Shown here piece by piece: positions 17,171 through 27,793 of a stretch of DNA of 64,000 nucleotides. The position numbers were made by a program, and so were the translations under genes. Each line of letters starts with the position of its first letter. Positions within the stretch are counted from its first letter, which is position 1. Source of the stretch: Erythrobacter sp. F6033 (GTDB lineage: Bacteria > Pseudomonadota > Alphaproteobacteria > Sphingomonadales > Sphingomonadaceae). The stretch spans positions 2,046,001 through 2,110,000 of the forward strand of contig NZ_JALKAZ010000001.1 in the NCBI RefSeq assembly GCF_023016005.1. Direction: 5' to 3'. Below the pieces are notes generated by a model. The model did not search any database. It was not told the DNA's origin and saw nothing but the letters and a program-made list of their open reading frames with translations.

Positions 17171-17641
17171 CTAACCACGCCCGCGATAGCTGGCTACGCC
17201 TTGATCAGGCACCCAAAGATCGGCGGGCGGAGCGCCTGTTTGCCAGAACACGTCAATCGGAATGCCGCCACGCGGATACCAATATCCGCCGATGCGAAGC
17301 CAGTGCGGCTTCATTTCCTCAGCGAGCCTCTGACCAATCCCAACCGTCACGTCTTCATGGAAACCATTGTGATTGCGGAAGCTGCCAAGAAACAGCTTGA
17401 GGCTTTTCGACTCAACTATCGTCTCGTTCGGTGCGTAGTCGATGACCAGATGCGCAAAATCGGGCTGGTCGGTGACCGGACAAAGCGAGGTAAATTCGGG
17501 CGCCGAAAAGCGGACCAGATACATTGATCCTTTGCGCGGATTGGGCACGTAATCGAGTTGCGCCTCTTCCGGTGATCGGGGAAGCGGCGTGTCTTTGCCG
17601 AGAAATGCTGGCTTGGGGTCGTTTTCGGGTGTGCTTTCCAT
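17171..17641 (-). CDS. queF: NADPH-dependent 7-cyano-7-deazaguanine reductase
   Basis: A 156-residue enzyme of the short (unimodular) QueF type that reduces preQ0 to preQ1 in queuosine biosynthesis. The nucleophilic Cys54 lies in [12 protein letters not shown] with the proton donor Asp61, and the QueF NADPH-binding motif ESKSLK is at 77-82, followed by [10 protein letters not shown]. It is convergent with the old yellow enzyme gene. No other que gene is in the window. Confidence 0.96.
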   Translation of the reverse strand: MESTPENDPKPAFLGKDTPLPRSPEEAQLDYVPNPRKGSMYLVRFSAPEFTSLCPVTDQPDFAHLVIDYAPNETIVESKSLKLFLGSFRNHNGFHEDVTVGIGQRLAEEMKPHWLRIGGYWYPRGGIPIDVFWQTGAPPADLWVPDQGVASYRGRG

Positions 17642-17774
17642 GCCGCGCTGTTGCCGCGAAAGTGCAGGATACGCAAGCGGGGAACTGGACTGTCGCGCAG
17701 CAATATCTATGTCGGGCTCCGGCCAGACCCCGTAGGCCGACCGTTAATGTAGCCGATTGTACAAGACCCGCACC

Positions 17775-19058
17775 ATGCGCGCTCCGACACGTTCACCTTT
17801 GTTTTCCAGAGCACCACTTTTGTGGTCAGCTGCGCTAGCCCTTGCTACGTCAACGGCATTGGCGACGACGCTTTCCGCTCAGGAAAGCCCACCCGAGTTC
17901 TCTCTGCCCGATCCCACTCCGACGGCGACGCCAACGGGAGCGCCGCAGGGTCCAGTGGATGTGCGCAGCGGTGTGCCAATTGGGCCCCGGCGTATCCAGC
18001 CGCCAGTGGCAACTCCTACGGAGGCAGCACCCCCGACTCCTTCGCCGACCGAAACAGCTCCATCGCCGGACGCAGCAACATCAACTCCAGAAGTTGCAAC
18101 AGAGAATACAGCTCCGGCCGAGCGGACCGCATCTGATCCTACTATCCGAACGCAGGCTCAAACACGAACGCCGCCGACGGTGGTGAGTTCGCCTTCCCCC
18201 CAAATACAAACCGATCAAACCGCCAGCCCAGACCCTGCCGAAGACGCGCAGCCAGGCTTCGATGACAATAGCCTTTCTCCAAGTGAGCGGATTGATCCCG
18301 CTGGTCCGGCTGCTGCTGCCGCGAGCAGCACAAATCAGAGCACAATCGGTACAGGCGGCTGGTTCGGGTCGCCGCAAATGTTTGGCGCGCTAGCGGCTCT
18401 TATAGCGCTCTTGGGAGGGATCGGCTGGTGGTTCTGGCCCCGTAACCGTGGTGATGTCGGCTCTCCAGAATTGCTCGCAGCGCCTAAACTTGCCGCTTAC
18501 GTCCGCAAACCAAGTGCCCCGATCGAGCCAGCTCCGACGCCTACGGCACCGATACCACCTGCTGCTGGAATAGCGCCGAAAATGGCGCTTGAGCTGAACA
18601 TCGCGAGTGCTTCACGCAGTATGATGATGTTCACAGTCGAATACCGGCTCAATATCGCAAACCGCGCTGATCAGGCGCTGCGCGATCTATCAATCAGTGC
18701 GCGTTTGGTATGCGCGAAACGCTCGGCGAGCATGCCCGCCTCCATTGACGACAAACCCGCGCAGGAAATCGAACGCATCGGCCCCAACCAAAGTCGCACG
18801 GTAAGCGGCACATTGCAGATGCCGCTGAGTGAGATCAGCCCGTTACGGCAAGGCGCAAAGCCATTGTTCATCCCGCTGATCGAAATGAGCGTAAAAGCAG
18901 CTGACCAAGACACCAAGGCTCACAAATTTGTGCTCGGCCTACCAAGTGCGGCCAGTTCAACGCGTCTTCATCCCATCCCGCTCGATACGCCTCCGGGCGG
19001 AGTGCGGGGTTTGCGCGCAAACGAGATCAAGGACGCGGCTGTAAAACAGACCGCCTAA
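17775..19058 (+). CDS. Pro/Thr-rich single-pass membrane protein of unknown function
   Basis: A 427-residue protein. The ATG at 17775 is preferred to a TTG six codons earlier. The N-terminus carries a signal-like hydrophobic stretch ending near LSAQ. Residues of about 40-190 are low-complexity Pro, Thr, Ala and Ser, probably disordered and periplasmic. A single transmembrane helix follows (MFGALAALIALLGGIGWWFW), then basic residues, then a folded C-terminal domain of about 190 residues with beta-rich sequence, predicted to be cytoplasmic if the signal is cleaved. No motif was recognised. It precedes sseA on the same strand by about 50 bases. Confidence 0.7.
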   Translation: MRAPTRSPLFSRAPLLWSAALALATSTALATTLSAQESPPEFSLPDPTPTATPTGAPQGPVDVRSGVPIGPRRIQPPVATPTEAAPPTPSPTETAPSPDAATSTPEVATENTAPAERTASDPTIRTQAQTRTPPTVVSSPSPQIQTDQTASPDPAEDAQPGFDDNSLSPSERIDPAGPAAAAASSTNQSTIGTGGWFGSPQMFGALAALIALLGGIGWWFWPRNRGDVGSPELLAAPKLAAYVRKPSAPIEPAPTPTAPIPPAAGIAPKMALELNIASASRSMMMFTVEYRLNIANRADQALRDLSISARLVCAKRSASMPASIDDKPAQEIERIGPNQSRTVSGTLQMPLSEISPLRQGAKPLFIPLIEMSVKAADQDTKAHKFVLGLPSAASSTRLHPIPLDTPPGGVRGLRANEIKDAAVKQTA

Positions 19059-19106
19059 GCGAAACCTCCCTTGGCGCGGAGTTCAGGCCGCGCTACTCCG
19101 CTTGGC

Positions 19107-19961
19107 ATGAGCGAACACATCAACAGCCTCGTCTCGACCGAATGGCTCGCCGCAAACCTCGACGCACCTGATCTGATTATCCTTGATGCGTCGCGGCATC
19201 TGCCCGCAGCCAACCGCGATCCGATTGCAGAATTTGAAGCCGACCATATCCCCGGCTCCCGATTTCTTGATCTCGCCAATCTGACAGACACCGCTTCACC
19301 CGTCCCACAGGCGCTGCCAAATGCCGCTCAATTGGCTCAGCAGCTCGCGCGCCTTGGCGTGCAAATGGACCACAGGATTGTCCTCTACGATGACAGTGCG
19401 GTCAAAACTGCGGCACGCGCATGGTTCATGTTGATCGCCCATGGGATCGAAAACGTGGCGATACTTGATGGAGGCCTAGCGAAATGGCGCGGCGAAGGGC
19501 GTGCTTTAGAAACCGGTCAAGCAGAGTTTGCAGCCGCTGCTGTCGGTACGCTCGCAGAAGCCCAGGGTCTCCGCTTCAAAGCGGACATTTTGGCCAATCT
19601 TGAAAGCAAGGAAGAACAGGTTCTTGATGCACGCGCCGCAGACCGTGTGTTTGGCAATGGTATTGATCCCGTTCATGGCGGCGAAAATGGGCGCATACCC
19701 GGCTCATGCAATCTGCCCTTCGGCCAAGCCTTCAATGGAGACGGAACCTACAAATCAGCTGATGATCTTCGCACGGCATTTGAGGGGGCAGGCATCGATC
19801 TATCAAAGCCAATCGTTACATCGTGCGGAAGCGGAGTGACGGCGAGCGTTCTCCTCTTCGCACTGCACCTCATCGGTAAATACGACATAGCCTTGTACGA
19901 TGGCAGCTGGGCCGAATGGTCAGCCGATCCGGCAACACCGAAACAACAGGGTCCGCAATGA
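19107..19961 (+). CDS. sseA: 3-mercaptopyruvate or thiosulfate sulfurtransferase
   Basis: A 284-residue tandem rhodanese. The first domain is inactive and the second carries the active-site loop CGSGVTA with the persulfide-forming Cys240, a loop shared by mercaptopyruvate sulfurtransferases. WLAANL and GGLAKWRGEGR are common family blocks. The start is set at MSEHIN by homology; the upstream TTG would add 12 unlikely residues. It overlaps metC by ATGA, placing it in a sulfur amino-acid unit. Whether it prefers mercaptopyruvate or thiosulfate is uncertain. Confidence 0.9.
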   Translation: MSEHINSLVSTEWLAANLDAPDLIILDASRHLPAANRDPIAEFEADHIPGSRFLDLANLTDTASPVPQALPNAAQLAQQLARLGVQMDHRIVLYDDSAVKTAARAWFMLIAHGIENVAILDGGLAKWRGEGRALETGQAEFAAAAVGTLAEAQGLRFKADILANLESKEEQVLDARAADRVFGNGIDPVHGGENGRIPGSCNLPFGQAFNGDGTYKSADDLRTAFEGAGIDLSKPIVTSCGSGVTASVLLFALHLIGKYDIALYDGSWAEWSADPATPKQQGPQ

Positions 19962-21169
19962 GCGGTAAGGACCCGAAAGATATGCGCCCTGCAACGCGCG
20001 TCACCAATGCCGGGAGACGCGAGGAATGGACCGGGCCTGTGGTCAACACACCCGTCTGGCGGGCCTCAACCCATCTCTATAAGAAAGAATCCGACCGAAA
20101 AGCGGCAAACAAAACCAATGCCGACGGCGGGTTCTTTTATGGCCGCCGGGGCGCGCCGACGCAGTGGTCTCTCGCCGAGGCTCTGACGCAGATTGAGCCC
20201 GGCGCACACGGCACAGTGCTCTATCCAAGCGGGGTTGCGGCAATTGCTGGCTCCCTGCTCGCGGTTCTGAAACCGGGTGACCGCTTATTGATGAGCGACA
20301 ACGCCTATGATCCCTCACGAAGTATGGCGACCGGGTTGCTGAAACGCCTTGGCATTGCTCACACCTTCTTCGATCCGCTTGACCTCGATACCTATCGACA
20401 CTTGTTCGATGAGCCGGTTAAAGCCGTGTGGCTGGAAAGCCCCGGTAGTCTGACCATGGAAGTCAGCGACGTGCCTGCTCTGGCCGCGATTGCACGAGAA
20501 AACGGCGCGGTCAGTTTGATCGATAATACGTGGGCAAGTTCGCTCGGTTTCGCCGCGCTGGATCATGGCTGCGATATCGCGATGATGAGCCTTTCCAAAC
20601 ATGTGGGCGGGCATTCGGACTTGATGATGGGCAGTGTCAGCGCCGGAGAGCGGTGGTATCGCGCCTTGCGCCGCACGTCCCAGGAACTCGGTCAGGTCGT
20701 TTCGCCCGATGATGCGGCGCTTGCCGCGCGCGGGCTCCGCACGATGGCAATCCGGCTCGAAAAATCGACCACCAGCGCCATCCGCGTCGCCGAATGGCTC
20801 TGCGATCAGCCGCAAGTAGCGCAGGTGATGTGCCCGATGCTGACGAACGATCCAGGGAATCCACTATGGAAGCGCGACTTTACTGGCGGTTGCGGCCTCT
20901 TCAGCTTTGTTCTGGCTTCAAGCGATCCTGACGCTAGCGGGAAACTGGCCGATGCGCTGGAGCTGTTCGGTATTGGATACAGCTGGGGTGGGTTTGAAAG
21001 CCTCGCACTTCCGATTTTTCCGCTTGATCACCGCGCCGCCATGGCGTCACCGACAAAGCCCGCGAGCGATACTGGCGTTAAACCTGCCATTCGCCTATCC
21101 ATCGGCCTCGAAGACACAGATGACCTGATTGCCGACCTCGCACAGGCGCTTGAAAAATTGGATGATTGA
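19958..21169 (+). CDS. metC: Cystathionine beta-lyase
   Basis: A 403-residue PLP enzyme of the Cys/Met metabolism family that cleaves cystathionine to homocysteine. The Schiff-base lysine is Lys214 in MSLSKHVGGHSD. Other family marks are YGRRGAPTQWSLAEAL, YPSGVAAIAGSL and the metC-type C-terminal GYSWGGFESL. The ATG overlapping the sseA stop is chosen as start. The next gene, a MscS channel, begins within the metC stop codon, so sseA-metC-mscS are probably read from one transcript. Confidence 0.92.
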   Translation: MSGKDPKDMRPATRVTNAGRREEWTGPVVNTPVWRASTHLYKKESDRKAANKTNADGGFFYGRRGAPTQWSLAEALTQIEPGAHGTVLYPSGVAAIAGSLLAVLKPGDRLLMSDNAYDPSRSMATGLLKRLGIAHTFFDPLDLDTYRHLFDEPVKAVWLESPGSLTMEVSDVPALAAIARENGAVSLIDNTWASSLGFAALDHGCDIAMMSLSKHVGGHSDLMMGSVSAGERWYRALRRTSQELGQVVSPDDAALAARGLRTMAIRLEKSTTSAIRVAEWLCDQPQVAQVMCPMLTNDPGNPLWKRDFTGGCGLFSFVLASSDPDASGKLADALELFGIGYSWGGFESLALPIFPLDHRAAMASPTKPASDTGVKPAIRLSIGLEDTDDLIADLAQALEKLDD

Positions 21170-22272
21170 TGACCGCTTCTGCCTCGTTGCCCGCTGATGT
21201 GACCGAGACGACCGACCCTTCTGCCGAAGGCGAAACTGGCGCGGAGGGAACTCCTGCGGAGGAAACAGCGGCAACGCCCGAACCGGAGCCGACACCGGAA
21301 GAGCCGGTCGAGGCAATCGAGGCCTCCCAGAACATCGTAGAAGGTGTAGGCGAGAAGAGCGAAACGGCAGGCGCTGTGCTGCAGTCGTTTCAGGATTTTG
21401 CTTTCGAAATTGGCAATATGCGGATTTCGCTGCTCGATGTGCTGCTCGTTATCGGGGTTATCCTGTTCGTTATCACCCTCGCCTGGGTGGCGACGCGCCT
21501 CAGCCGCGGCTTGATCAGGAAAATTACGCGGTTTGACAGCACGCAGAAACTGCTCGCTGAAAAGCTGAGCACGGTTGCGATCTGGGCGCTCGCGTTCCTG
21601 ATCGGGATCGACATGCTCGGTATCGATCTGACCGCGCTGGCCTTTTTCGGCGGTGCGTTTGGTCTGGCCATTGGTTTTGGTTTGCAGAAAACCTTCGGCA
21701 ACCTGATTTCAGGCATCCTGCTGTTGCTCGACAAGTCGATCAAGCCAGGCGATGTTATCTCTGTAACCGATCAGGCGGGTAACGAAGCGATCGGGCAAAT
21801 CCGTAAGATCGGCATCCGCGCCATTTCCGTTATTACTCGCGATCAGACCGAGCATTTGATCCCGAACGAAAATCTGATGATCAATCAGGTGGTCAACTGG
21901 TCCTATTCCTCGCGTGATGTCCGGGTAAAAACCCCAGTCGGTGTGTCTTATGGCAGTGACCTCCATCTTGTCACGAAGCTGCTTTATCAAGCCGTAGACG
22001 ACACGCCGCGCGTTCTTGAGCGGCCAAAGCCCCGCGTAAATCTTATGGGCTTTGGGGATTCGTCCGTCGATTTCGATTTGCGTTTCTGGATACAGGACCC
22101 CGAGGAAGGCCTCGCGAATATCCGCTCCGACGTATATATGCGGATTTGGGAGCTGTTTAAGGAAAACAATATCGAAATCCCGTTCCCGCAGCGCGATTTG
22201 AACCTTCGCTCAAGCGATCAGATCGATCGTTTGATTGAAGCCATGTCCGCTCAAACCAGCGCGAAGAAATAG
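21169..22272 (+). CDS. MscS-type mechanosensitive ion channel
   Basis: A 367-residue membrane protein. About 75 acidic, Glu/Thr/Pro-rich residues precede the membrane part: helices at about 85-108 (LLDVLLVIGVILFVITLAWV), 125-145 and the pore helix TM3 with the Gly/Ala-packed segment FFGGAFGLAIGFGLQKTFGN. The beta domain follows (PGDVISVT, the TEHLIPNENLMINQVVNWS stretch), then the C-terminal alpha/beta domain. It is a tension-gated osmotic safety valve of the inner membrane. It is coupled to metC by a TGATG junction, with no clear functional reason. Confidence 0.92.
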   Translation: MTASASLPADVTETTDPSAEGETGAEGTPAEETAATPEPEPTPEEPVEAIEASQNIVEGVGEKSETAGAVLQSFQDFAFEIGNMRISLLDVLLVIGVILFVITLAWVATRLSRGLIRKITRFDSTQKLLAEKLSTVAIWALAFLIGIDMLGIDLTALAFFGGAFGLAIGFGLQKTFGNLISGILLLLDKSIKPGDVISVTDQAGNEAIGQIRKIGIRAISVITRDQTEHLIPNENLMINQVVNWSYSSRDVRVKTPVGVSYGSDLHLVTKLLYQAVDDTPRVLERPKPRVNLMGFGDSSVDFDLRFWIQDPEEGLANIRSDVYMRIWELFKENNIEIPFPQRDLNLRSSDQIDRLIEAMSAQTSAKK

Positions 22273-22348
22273 ACCGCAAAAGCTTTCCTTAGCACGCGCA
22301 AACCCATTCTCACTGGCGAATGGGCGATGGGTCGATCATCTCGGCCCC

Positions 22349-23107
22349 ATGGAAAACACCGGAACAATATTTCTCGTTGGCGCAGGGCCGGGTGATCCCG
22401 ACCTTTTGACGCTACGAGCCGCTCGATTGATCGAGCAAGCCGAGACGATCGTCCATGATGGTCTCGTCAGCCGCGAGATACTCGCGATGGCTCGCCCAAC
22501 CGCTCGCCTAATCTCTGTCGCAAAGCAGCGCTCGAAGCACACGCTGCCACAGGAAGAGATTAACGCCCTGTTGGTTCGAGAAGCTCTCGCCGGACGCGAT
22601 GTTGTGCGCCTCAAGGGCGGCGACCCGCTGATCTTCGGTCGCGGCGGTGAAGAGGCAGAAGATGCCAAAGCCGCCGGTGTTAACGTGGAGATTGTGCCAG
22701 GCATTTCCGCAGCCAACGGCGCGGCAGCGGCGACCCAGATTGCTCTCACCCATCGCGACGCTTCCAGCATCGTCAGCTTTGTCGCGGGCCAATGCAAAGG
22801 TCTCTCGGATCAGAACTGGTCTGGCCTCGCCGGTGCTGGCCGGACGCTGGTGATCTATATGGGCGTCAAAACCGCACCGCAGATTGCCGAGAAGCTGATG
22901 GCAGACGGCCTTGCGCCGGACATGCCACTAGCCGTGATCGAAAACGCTGCGCGTAGCGATATGCGGGTGGTTCGCGGGATGCTGGCCGGTCTGCCCGATC
23001 TCGTCACAAACGAAAAAATCAAAAGCCCCGCTCTGATCGTGATCGGTGAAGTCACCGCTCGCGACAATGTTGCGCTTACTCAAACAGCTTTGGAGGCAGC
23101 CCGGTGA
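22349..23107 (+). CDS. cobA: Uroporphyrinogen-III C-methyltransferase
   Basis: A 252-residue SAM-dependent enzyme (SUMT) that methylates uroporphyrinogen III twice to precorrin-2, the branch to siroheme and cobalamin. It has the tetrapyrrole methylase blocks VGAGPGDPDLLTLRAARL, RLKGGDPLIFGRGGEE and VPGISAANGAAA. It lacks the CysG N-terminal oxidase/chelatase module, so those steps must be encoded elsewhere. The start is placed at MENTGT, where homologues begin. The stop overlaps the start of the DUF2849 gene. Its position before cysI suggests that its main use here is siroheme for sulfite reductase. Confidence 0.95.
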   Translation: MENTGTIFLVGAGPGDPDLLTLRAARLIEQAETIVHDGLVSREILAMARPTARLISVAKQRSKHTLPQEEINALLVREALAGRDVVRLKGGDPLIFGRGGEEAEDAKAAGVNVEIVPGISAANGAAAATQIALTHRDASSIVSFVAGQCKGLSDQNWSGLAGAGRTLVIYMGVKTAPQIAEKLMADGLAPDMPLAVIENAARSDMRVVRGMLAGLPDLVTNEKIKSPALIVIGEVTARDNVALTQTALEAAR

Positions 23108-23400
23108 AAATCCTGACTGGAAACGATCTTAAATCCGGCGCCGTCATCTGGTGGGATGGCGAAAACTGGTCAATCTATGTCGATTGCGCTGCCGATGTCG
23201 GTGAGCAGGGACAAGAGATCCTCGCGCGTGAAGAAGCTCTTCGCCGCGTCAACGTGCCCTACATCATCGAAGCGGAACGCACCGAAGCCGGCGTGCGCCC
23301 TGCCCATATCAAAGACCGTGTGCGCGCGGTTGGCCCCACCGTTCGGCCTGATCTCACGCTCAACCCCCAAAACCCCGAAGCTCTCGACTGGGTAATCTGA
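23104..23400 (+). CDS. DUF2849 protein of the sulfite reductase operon
   Basis: A 98-residue soluble protein beginning at a GTG that overlaps the cobA stop. It starts MKILTGNDLKSGAVIWWDGE, matching DUF2849, a small family that in Alphaproteobacteria regularly sits between cobA/cysG and cysI. No catalytic residues are obvious. The conserved position suggests a part in assembling or assisting sulfite reductase, but no function is established that I know of. Confidence 0.85.
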   Translation: MKILTGNDLKSGAVIWWDGENWSIYVDCAADVGEQGQEILAREEALRRVNVPYIIEAERTEAGVRPAHIKDRVRAVGPTVRPDLTLNPQNPEALDWVI

Positions 23401-23401
23401 C

Positions 23402-25022
<1,621 letters not shown>

Positions 25023-25030
<8 letters not shown>

Positions 25031-25481
25031 TCGTGACGATCTTGGGACATCCCCAGACGAAGTGCAGTTCCGTTTCCGCGATGATGAGGTCGCCGATCAC
25101 GGCACTGTCACGGTCGATGCCTGCTGCGACCAGACCAACGCAACTGCTGTGCGTATTGAACCAGGCGACGATGCGCGTGCGCTCTTGCCGTTTCTTGATA
25201 GGCTTGCGCTCGTCGAAGTGAACTTCCCTAGCTTTGCTGACGGGCGAGGCTATTCCTCTGCGCGCATCCTGCGCGAGGCCGGATATACAGGCGAGTTGCG
25301 CGCGGTCGGAGATGTGTTGATCGATCAACTCAGCCATATGCGCCGCTGCGGCTTTGATGCTTTTGCACCCGATACACCGCTGGATGAAGACGATGCGCAG
25401 CGTGCCTTCGCAACGTGGGATAATGTGTACCAGACCACGATCGATGGCCGCAAAACCATTCAGGAATTGCGTCATGAATGA
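25023..25481 (+). CDS. DUF934 protein of the sulfite reductase operon
   Basis: A 152-residue soluble acidic protein. The ATG at 25023 overlaps the last eight bases of cysI and is chosen because DUF934 proteins begin in this region. Family text includes VEVNFPSFADGRGYSSARILRE-like sequence (RGYSSARILREAGYTGELRA) and GDVLIDQLSHMRRCGFDAF. DUF934 is consistently linked to cysI/cysH in proteobacteria and has been suggested to help sulfite reductase; its biochemistry is unknown to me. The stop overlaps the region of the cysH start. Confidence 0.88.
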
Positions 25482-26232
25482 AGTCCGCAAAATTGACCGC
25501 ATCGATACTGCCCCGCGTTTTACAGAGCACGATGCCGTGCGGCTCAACCGGATGTTTCGCGGCTCCTCGACACAGGAAATGCTCGATGCCGTGATCAAAA
25601 GCAGCCTTGCCGGCGATGTGACGACCGTATCCAGCTTTGGCGCGGAAAGTGTCGTCCTGCTCCATCTGATCGCGCAGGTCGATCCATCGGTACCCGTCCT
25701 GTTCCTCGACACCGGAAAGCACTTTGCTGCCACGATCAAATACCGCGATGAAGTGGTGGAGCGGCTTGGCCTGACCAATCTCGTGGTGCTGACACCGGAC
25801 GAGGCCAACCTTTCGGCCAAAGACGAGACCGGTTTGCGCTGGTCCTATGATCCGGATGGCTGCTGCGAAATCAGAAAGGTCATTCCGCTCGCAAGGGCAC
25901 TCGCCGATTACGATGCGAGCTTTACGGGCCGCAAGGCGTTCCAATCTTCGACACGCGCAAATTTGCCGCGTTTCGAAGTGGACACTTCAGACGCGCAGGG
26001 CAGGCTCAAGATCAATCCGCTGATCGATTGGACTGCGGAAGACATTAACGCCTATTTGGAAGAGCACGATCTACCGCGTCACCCGCTTGTGGCCGAAGGT
26101 TTCCCGTCGATTGGATGCGAGCCATGCACACACAAGGTGGCAGATGGCGACGACCCACGCTCGGGCCGCTGGAAAGGCTGGGACAAGGTCGAATGCGGCA
26201 TCCACCAGCCGGGCGAGGAACCGTTCCTTTGA
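25474..26232 (+). CDS. cysH: Adenylyl-sulfate (APS) reductase
   Basis: A 252-residue thioredoxin-dependent reductase yielding sulfite. Although usually annotated as PAPS reductase, it has the four cluster cysteines of the [4Fe-4S] form, Cys130-Cys131 and Cys215-x2-Cys218, which is the APS-using type. The catalytic Cys241 lies in VECGIH near the C-terminus. VSSFGAESVVLLHL is the ATP-pyrophosphatase-like loop. It overlaps the DUF934 gene by eight bases. Together with cobA and cysI it completes APS to sulfide; the sulfurylase cysDN is not in the window. Confidence 0.94.
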   Translation: MNEVRKIDRIDTAPRFTEHDAVRLNRMFRGSSTQEMLDAVIKSSLAGDVTTVSSFGAESVVLLHLIAQVDPSVPVLFLDTGKHFAATIKYRDEVVERLGLTNLVVLTPDEANLSAKDETGLRWSYDPDGCCEIRKVIPLARALADYDASFTGRKAFQSSTRANLPRFEVDTSDAQGRLKINPLIDWTAEDINAYLEEHDLPRHPLVAEGFPSIGCEPCTHKVADGDDPRSGRWKGWDKVECGIHQPGEEPFL

Positions 26233-26277
26233 TCCGTTAGAGCTGAGTTCAGATCGCTCATGGTTTAGCTACTCCCC

Positions 26278-26880
26278 ATGTTGATCTCACTGATGCTCGC
26301 CGCTGCTCAGCCTGCTTTACCTGAACCAACGGATGTGCCTTCGGACGCGCCCGATTGCTCTTACGATCTCGACGCAATGCTCAAGCTTGATCGAAATGAC
26401 TTCGATCAAAAAATGAACAGCGGTTGGCGGAGAATCGGCGAATCTGGAGGCTGCGAGGCCGCTGCCGCCGAGCTTATCCGGGAATGGCGCCATGCAAAGC
26501 GCGACCATGCCTCCATCCTGTATTGGCATGAGGGACAGATGCGCGCCTCGGCTGGCCAAACCGATGAGGCCATCGCGTTGTTTAAATTGACCTATAAAGC
26601 CGCGGAAGATGATGCTGATTTCGGCTGGAACCACTACGTCGCTGGCACAATTGCCTTTCTGCAGAGAGATCGTGAGCGCCTCGACAATGCGATCAAGAAC
26701 CTGAAATTGGTCCCAAAGCCCGAGAGTGCCAGCTTCAAAAAACCGGATGGATCAATCGTGCAGATGAGATGGCCACCGAACCTGAATGTACTCGAAGGCT
26801 TCGCAAAGTGTTGGGAAGAGTCATACGAAAACGTTTATGGTAACCGAGACTGTTCTACCTCGCCTAGTCTAGAAAACTAA
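26278..26880 (+). CDS. Hypothetical exported protein, helical-repeat-like
   Basis: A 200-residue protein with a short hydrophobic N-terminus (MLISLMLAAAQPA) that may be a signal peptide. The body is helical, with a TPR-like segment at about 75-125 (HEGQMRASAGQTDEAIALFK followed by a second helix pair) and four cysteines. No family was recognised. It is convergent with the epimerase gene, overlapping its stop, and follows cysH by 45 bases, which may mean readthrough from the sulfur operon. Confidence 0.65.
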   Translation: MLISLMLAAAQPALPEPTDVPSDAPDCSYDLDAMLKLDRNDFDQKMNSGWRRIGESGGCEAAAAELIREWRHAKRDHASILYWHEGQMRASAGQTDEAIALFKLTYKAAEDDADFGWNHYVAGTIAFLQRDRERLDNAIKNLKLVPKPESASFKKPDGSIVQMRWPPNLNVLEGFAKCWEESYENVYGNRDCSTSPSLEN

Positions 26881-27791
26881 AGCCAGCCTTCTTCTTTATA
26901 CCAGTCAGCGGTCATCTTGAGCCCATCGGCTCCCGACCATACCGCTTGCCACACTGATAGCGGCGGCGCTTTCTTCATGTCGCACACCCAATCGGGGTGC
27001 AGCATATAGCCAACCCGGTCTGGCGTCAGCTTTGCCTTTGATCCGCGTAGCAACCCGTCAGCTTTCGCTGCAAACCGCATGACCGCTGGCGGCAAGGGCA
27101 GAGCTTTTGCGTGGTCATTGCCCATCGCCTCACCAATCATTTTGGCGAGCTCAGAATGCTCATAGCCAAAGCCATTGTCATCCCATGGCTCATAGGTCTG
27201 GCCCTTTGTGATCGGGTTTGCGGGAACAAGCGCGATGAGCAACCGCGCAAGATCCTCTACATGGATAATCGATGTACGCCCCTTCGCTGGAACCGGAACG
27301 ATCCCGTACTTTGCAGTTCGGAACAGCTCGAACATATCGACATCGCGCGGGCCATAAACGGCAGGTGGCCGCACTATGGTCCAATCGAGACCGCTCGCCT
27401 TCACCAGCTCTTCAGCACGCGCTTTTGACCCGCCATAGGCAGACAGGTTTGGTTCGCGCGCAGACAGTGACGACACGAAAACAAAACGATTTACACCGGC
27501 CGCTTTCGCAGCTGCGATCATATTTGCCGTACCGGTAACATTGGCCGCTTCAAACCGGTCTGGATTGGGCGTGTTGGTGAGACCCGCAATGTGAACCACC
27601 GCGTCTGACCCGCCGACTAGTTCAGTCAAAGCGGCTGTGTCATCCAACGTACCGCGCACCCACTCAACGCGGCTCTGCGCCGGTTGCACACGCCTTGTCA
27701 GCGCACGGACAGAATACGCGCGGTGCAGCGCCACTTCGAGAGTTGCACTGCCGACGAAGCCGGTCGCTCCGGTGATTGCAATTGTGCTCAT
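26877..27791 (-). CDS. NAD(P)-dependent epimerase/dehydratase, NDUFA9-like
   Basis: A 304-residue atypical short-chain dehydrogenase. The Rossmann motif GATGFVGS is at the N-terminus, with VVHIAGLTN and FVFVSSLSAREPNLSAYGGSK carrying the Ser-Tyr-Lys-type region, and IVRPPAVYGPRD after it. The pattern resembles complex I NDUFA9-like and sugar-nucleotide epimerase proteins of Alphaproteobacteria. The substrate is unknown. It lies two bases after proB and is likely the third gene of the obgE-proB operon. Confidence 0.85.
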   Translation of the reverse strand: MSTIAITGATGFVGSATLEVALHRAYSVRALTRRVQPAQSRVEWVRGTLDDTAALTELVGGSDAVVHIAGLTNTPNPDRFEAANVTGTANMIAAAKAAGVNRFVFVSSLSAREPNLSAYGGSKARAEELVKASGLDWTIVRPPAVYGPRDVDMFELFRTAKYGIVPVPAKGRTSIIHVEDLARLLIALVPANPITKGQTYEPWDDNGFGYEHSELAKMIGEAMGNDHAKALPLPPAVMRFAAKADGLLRGSKAKLTPDRVGYMLHPDWVCDMKKAPPLSVWQAVWSGADGLKMTADWYKEEGWL

Positions 27792-27793
27792 GC

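Noticed and set aside
19071..21169. SAM or SAH riboswitch for the sseA-metC unit
   Set aside because: The spacer before sseA is under 50 bases and contains none of the conserved aptamer segments.
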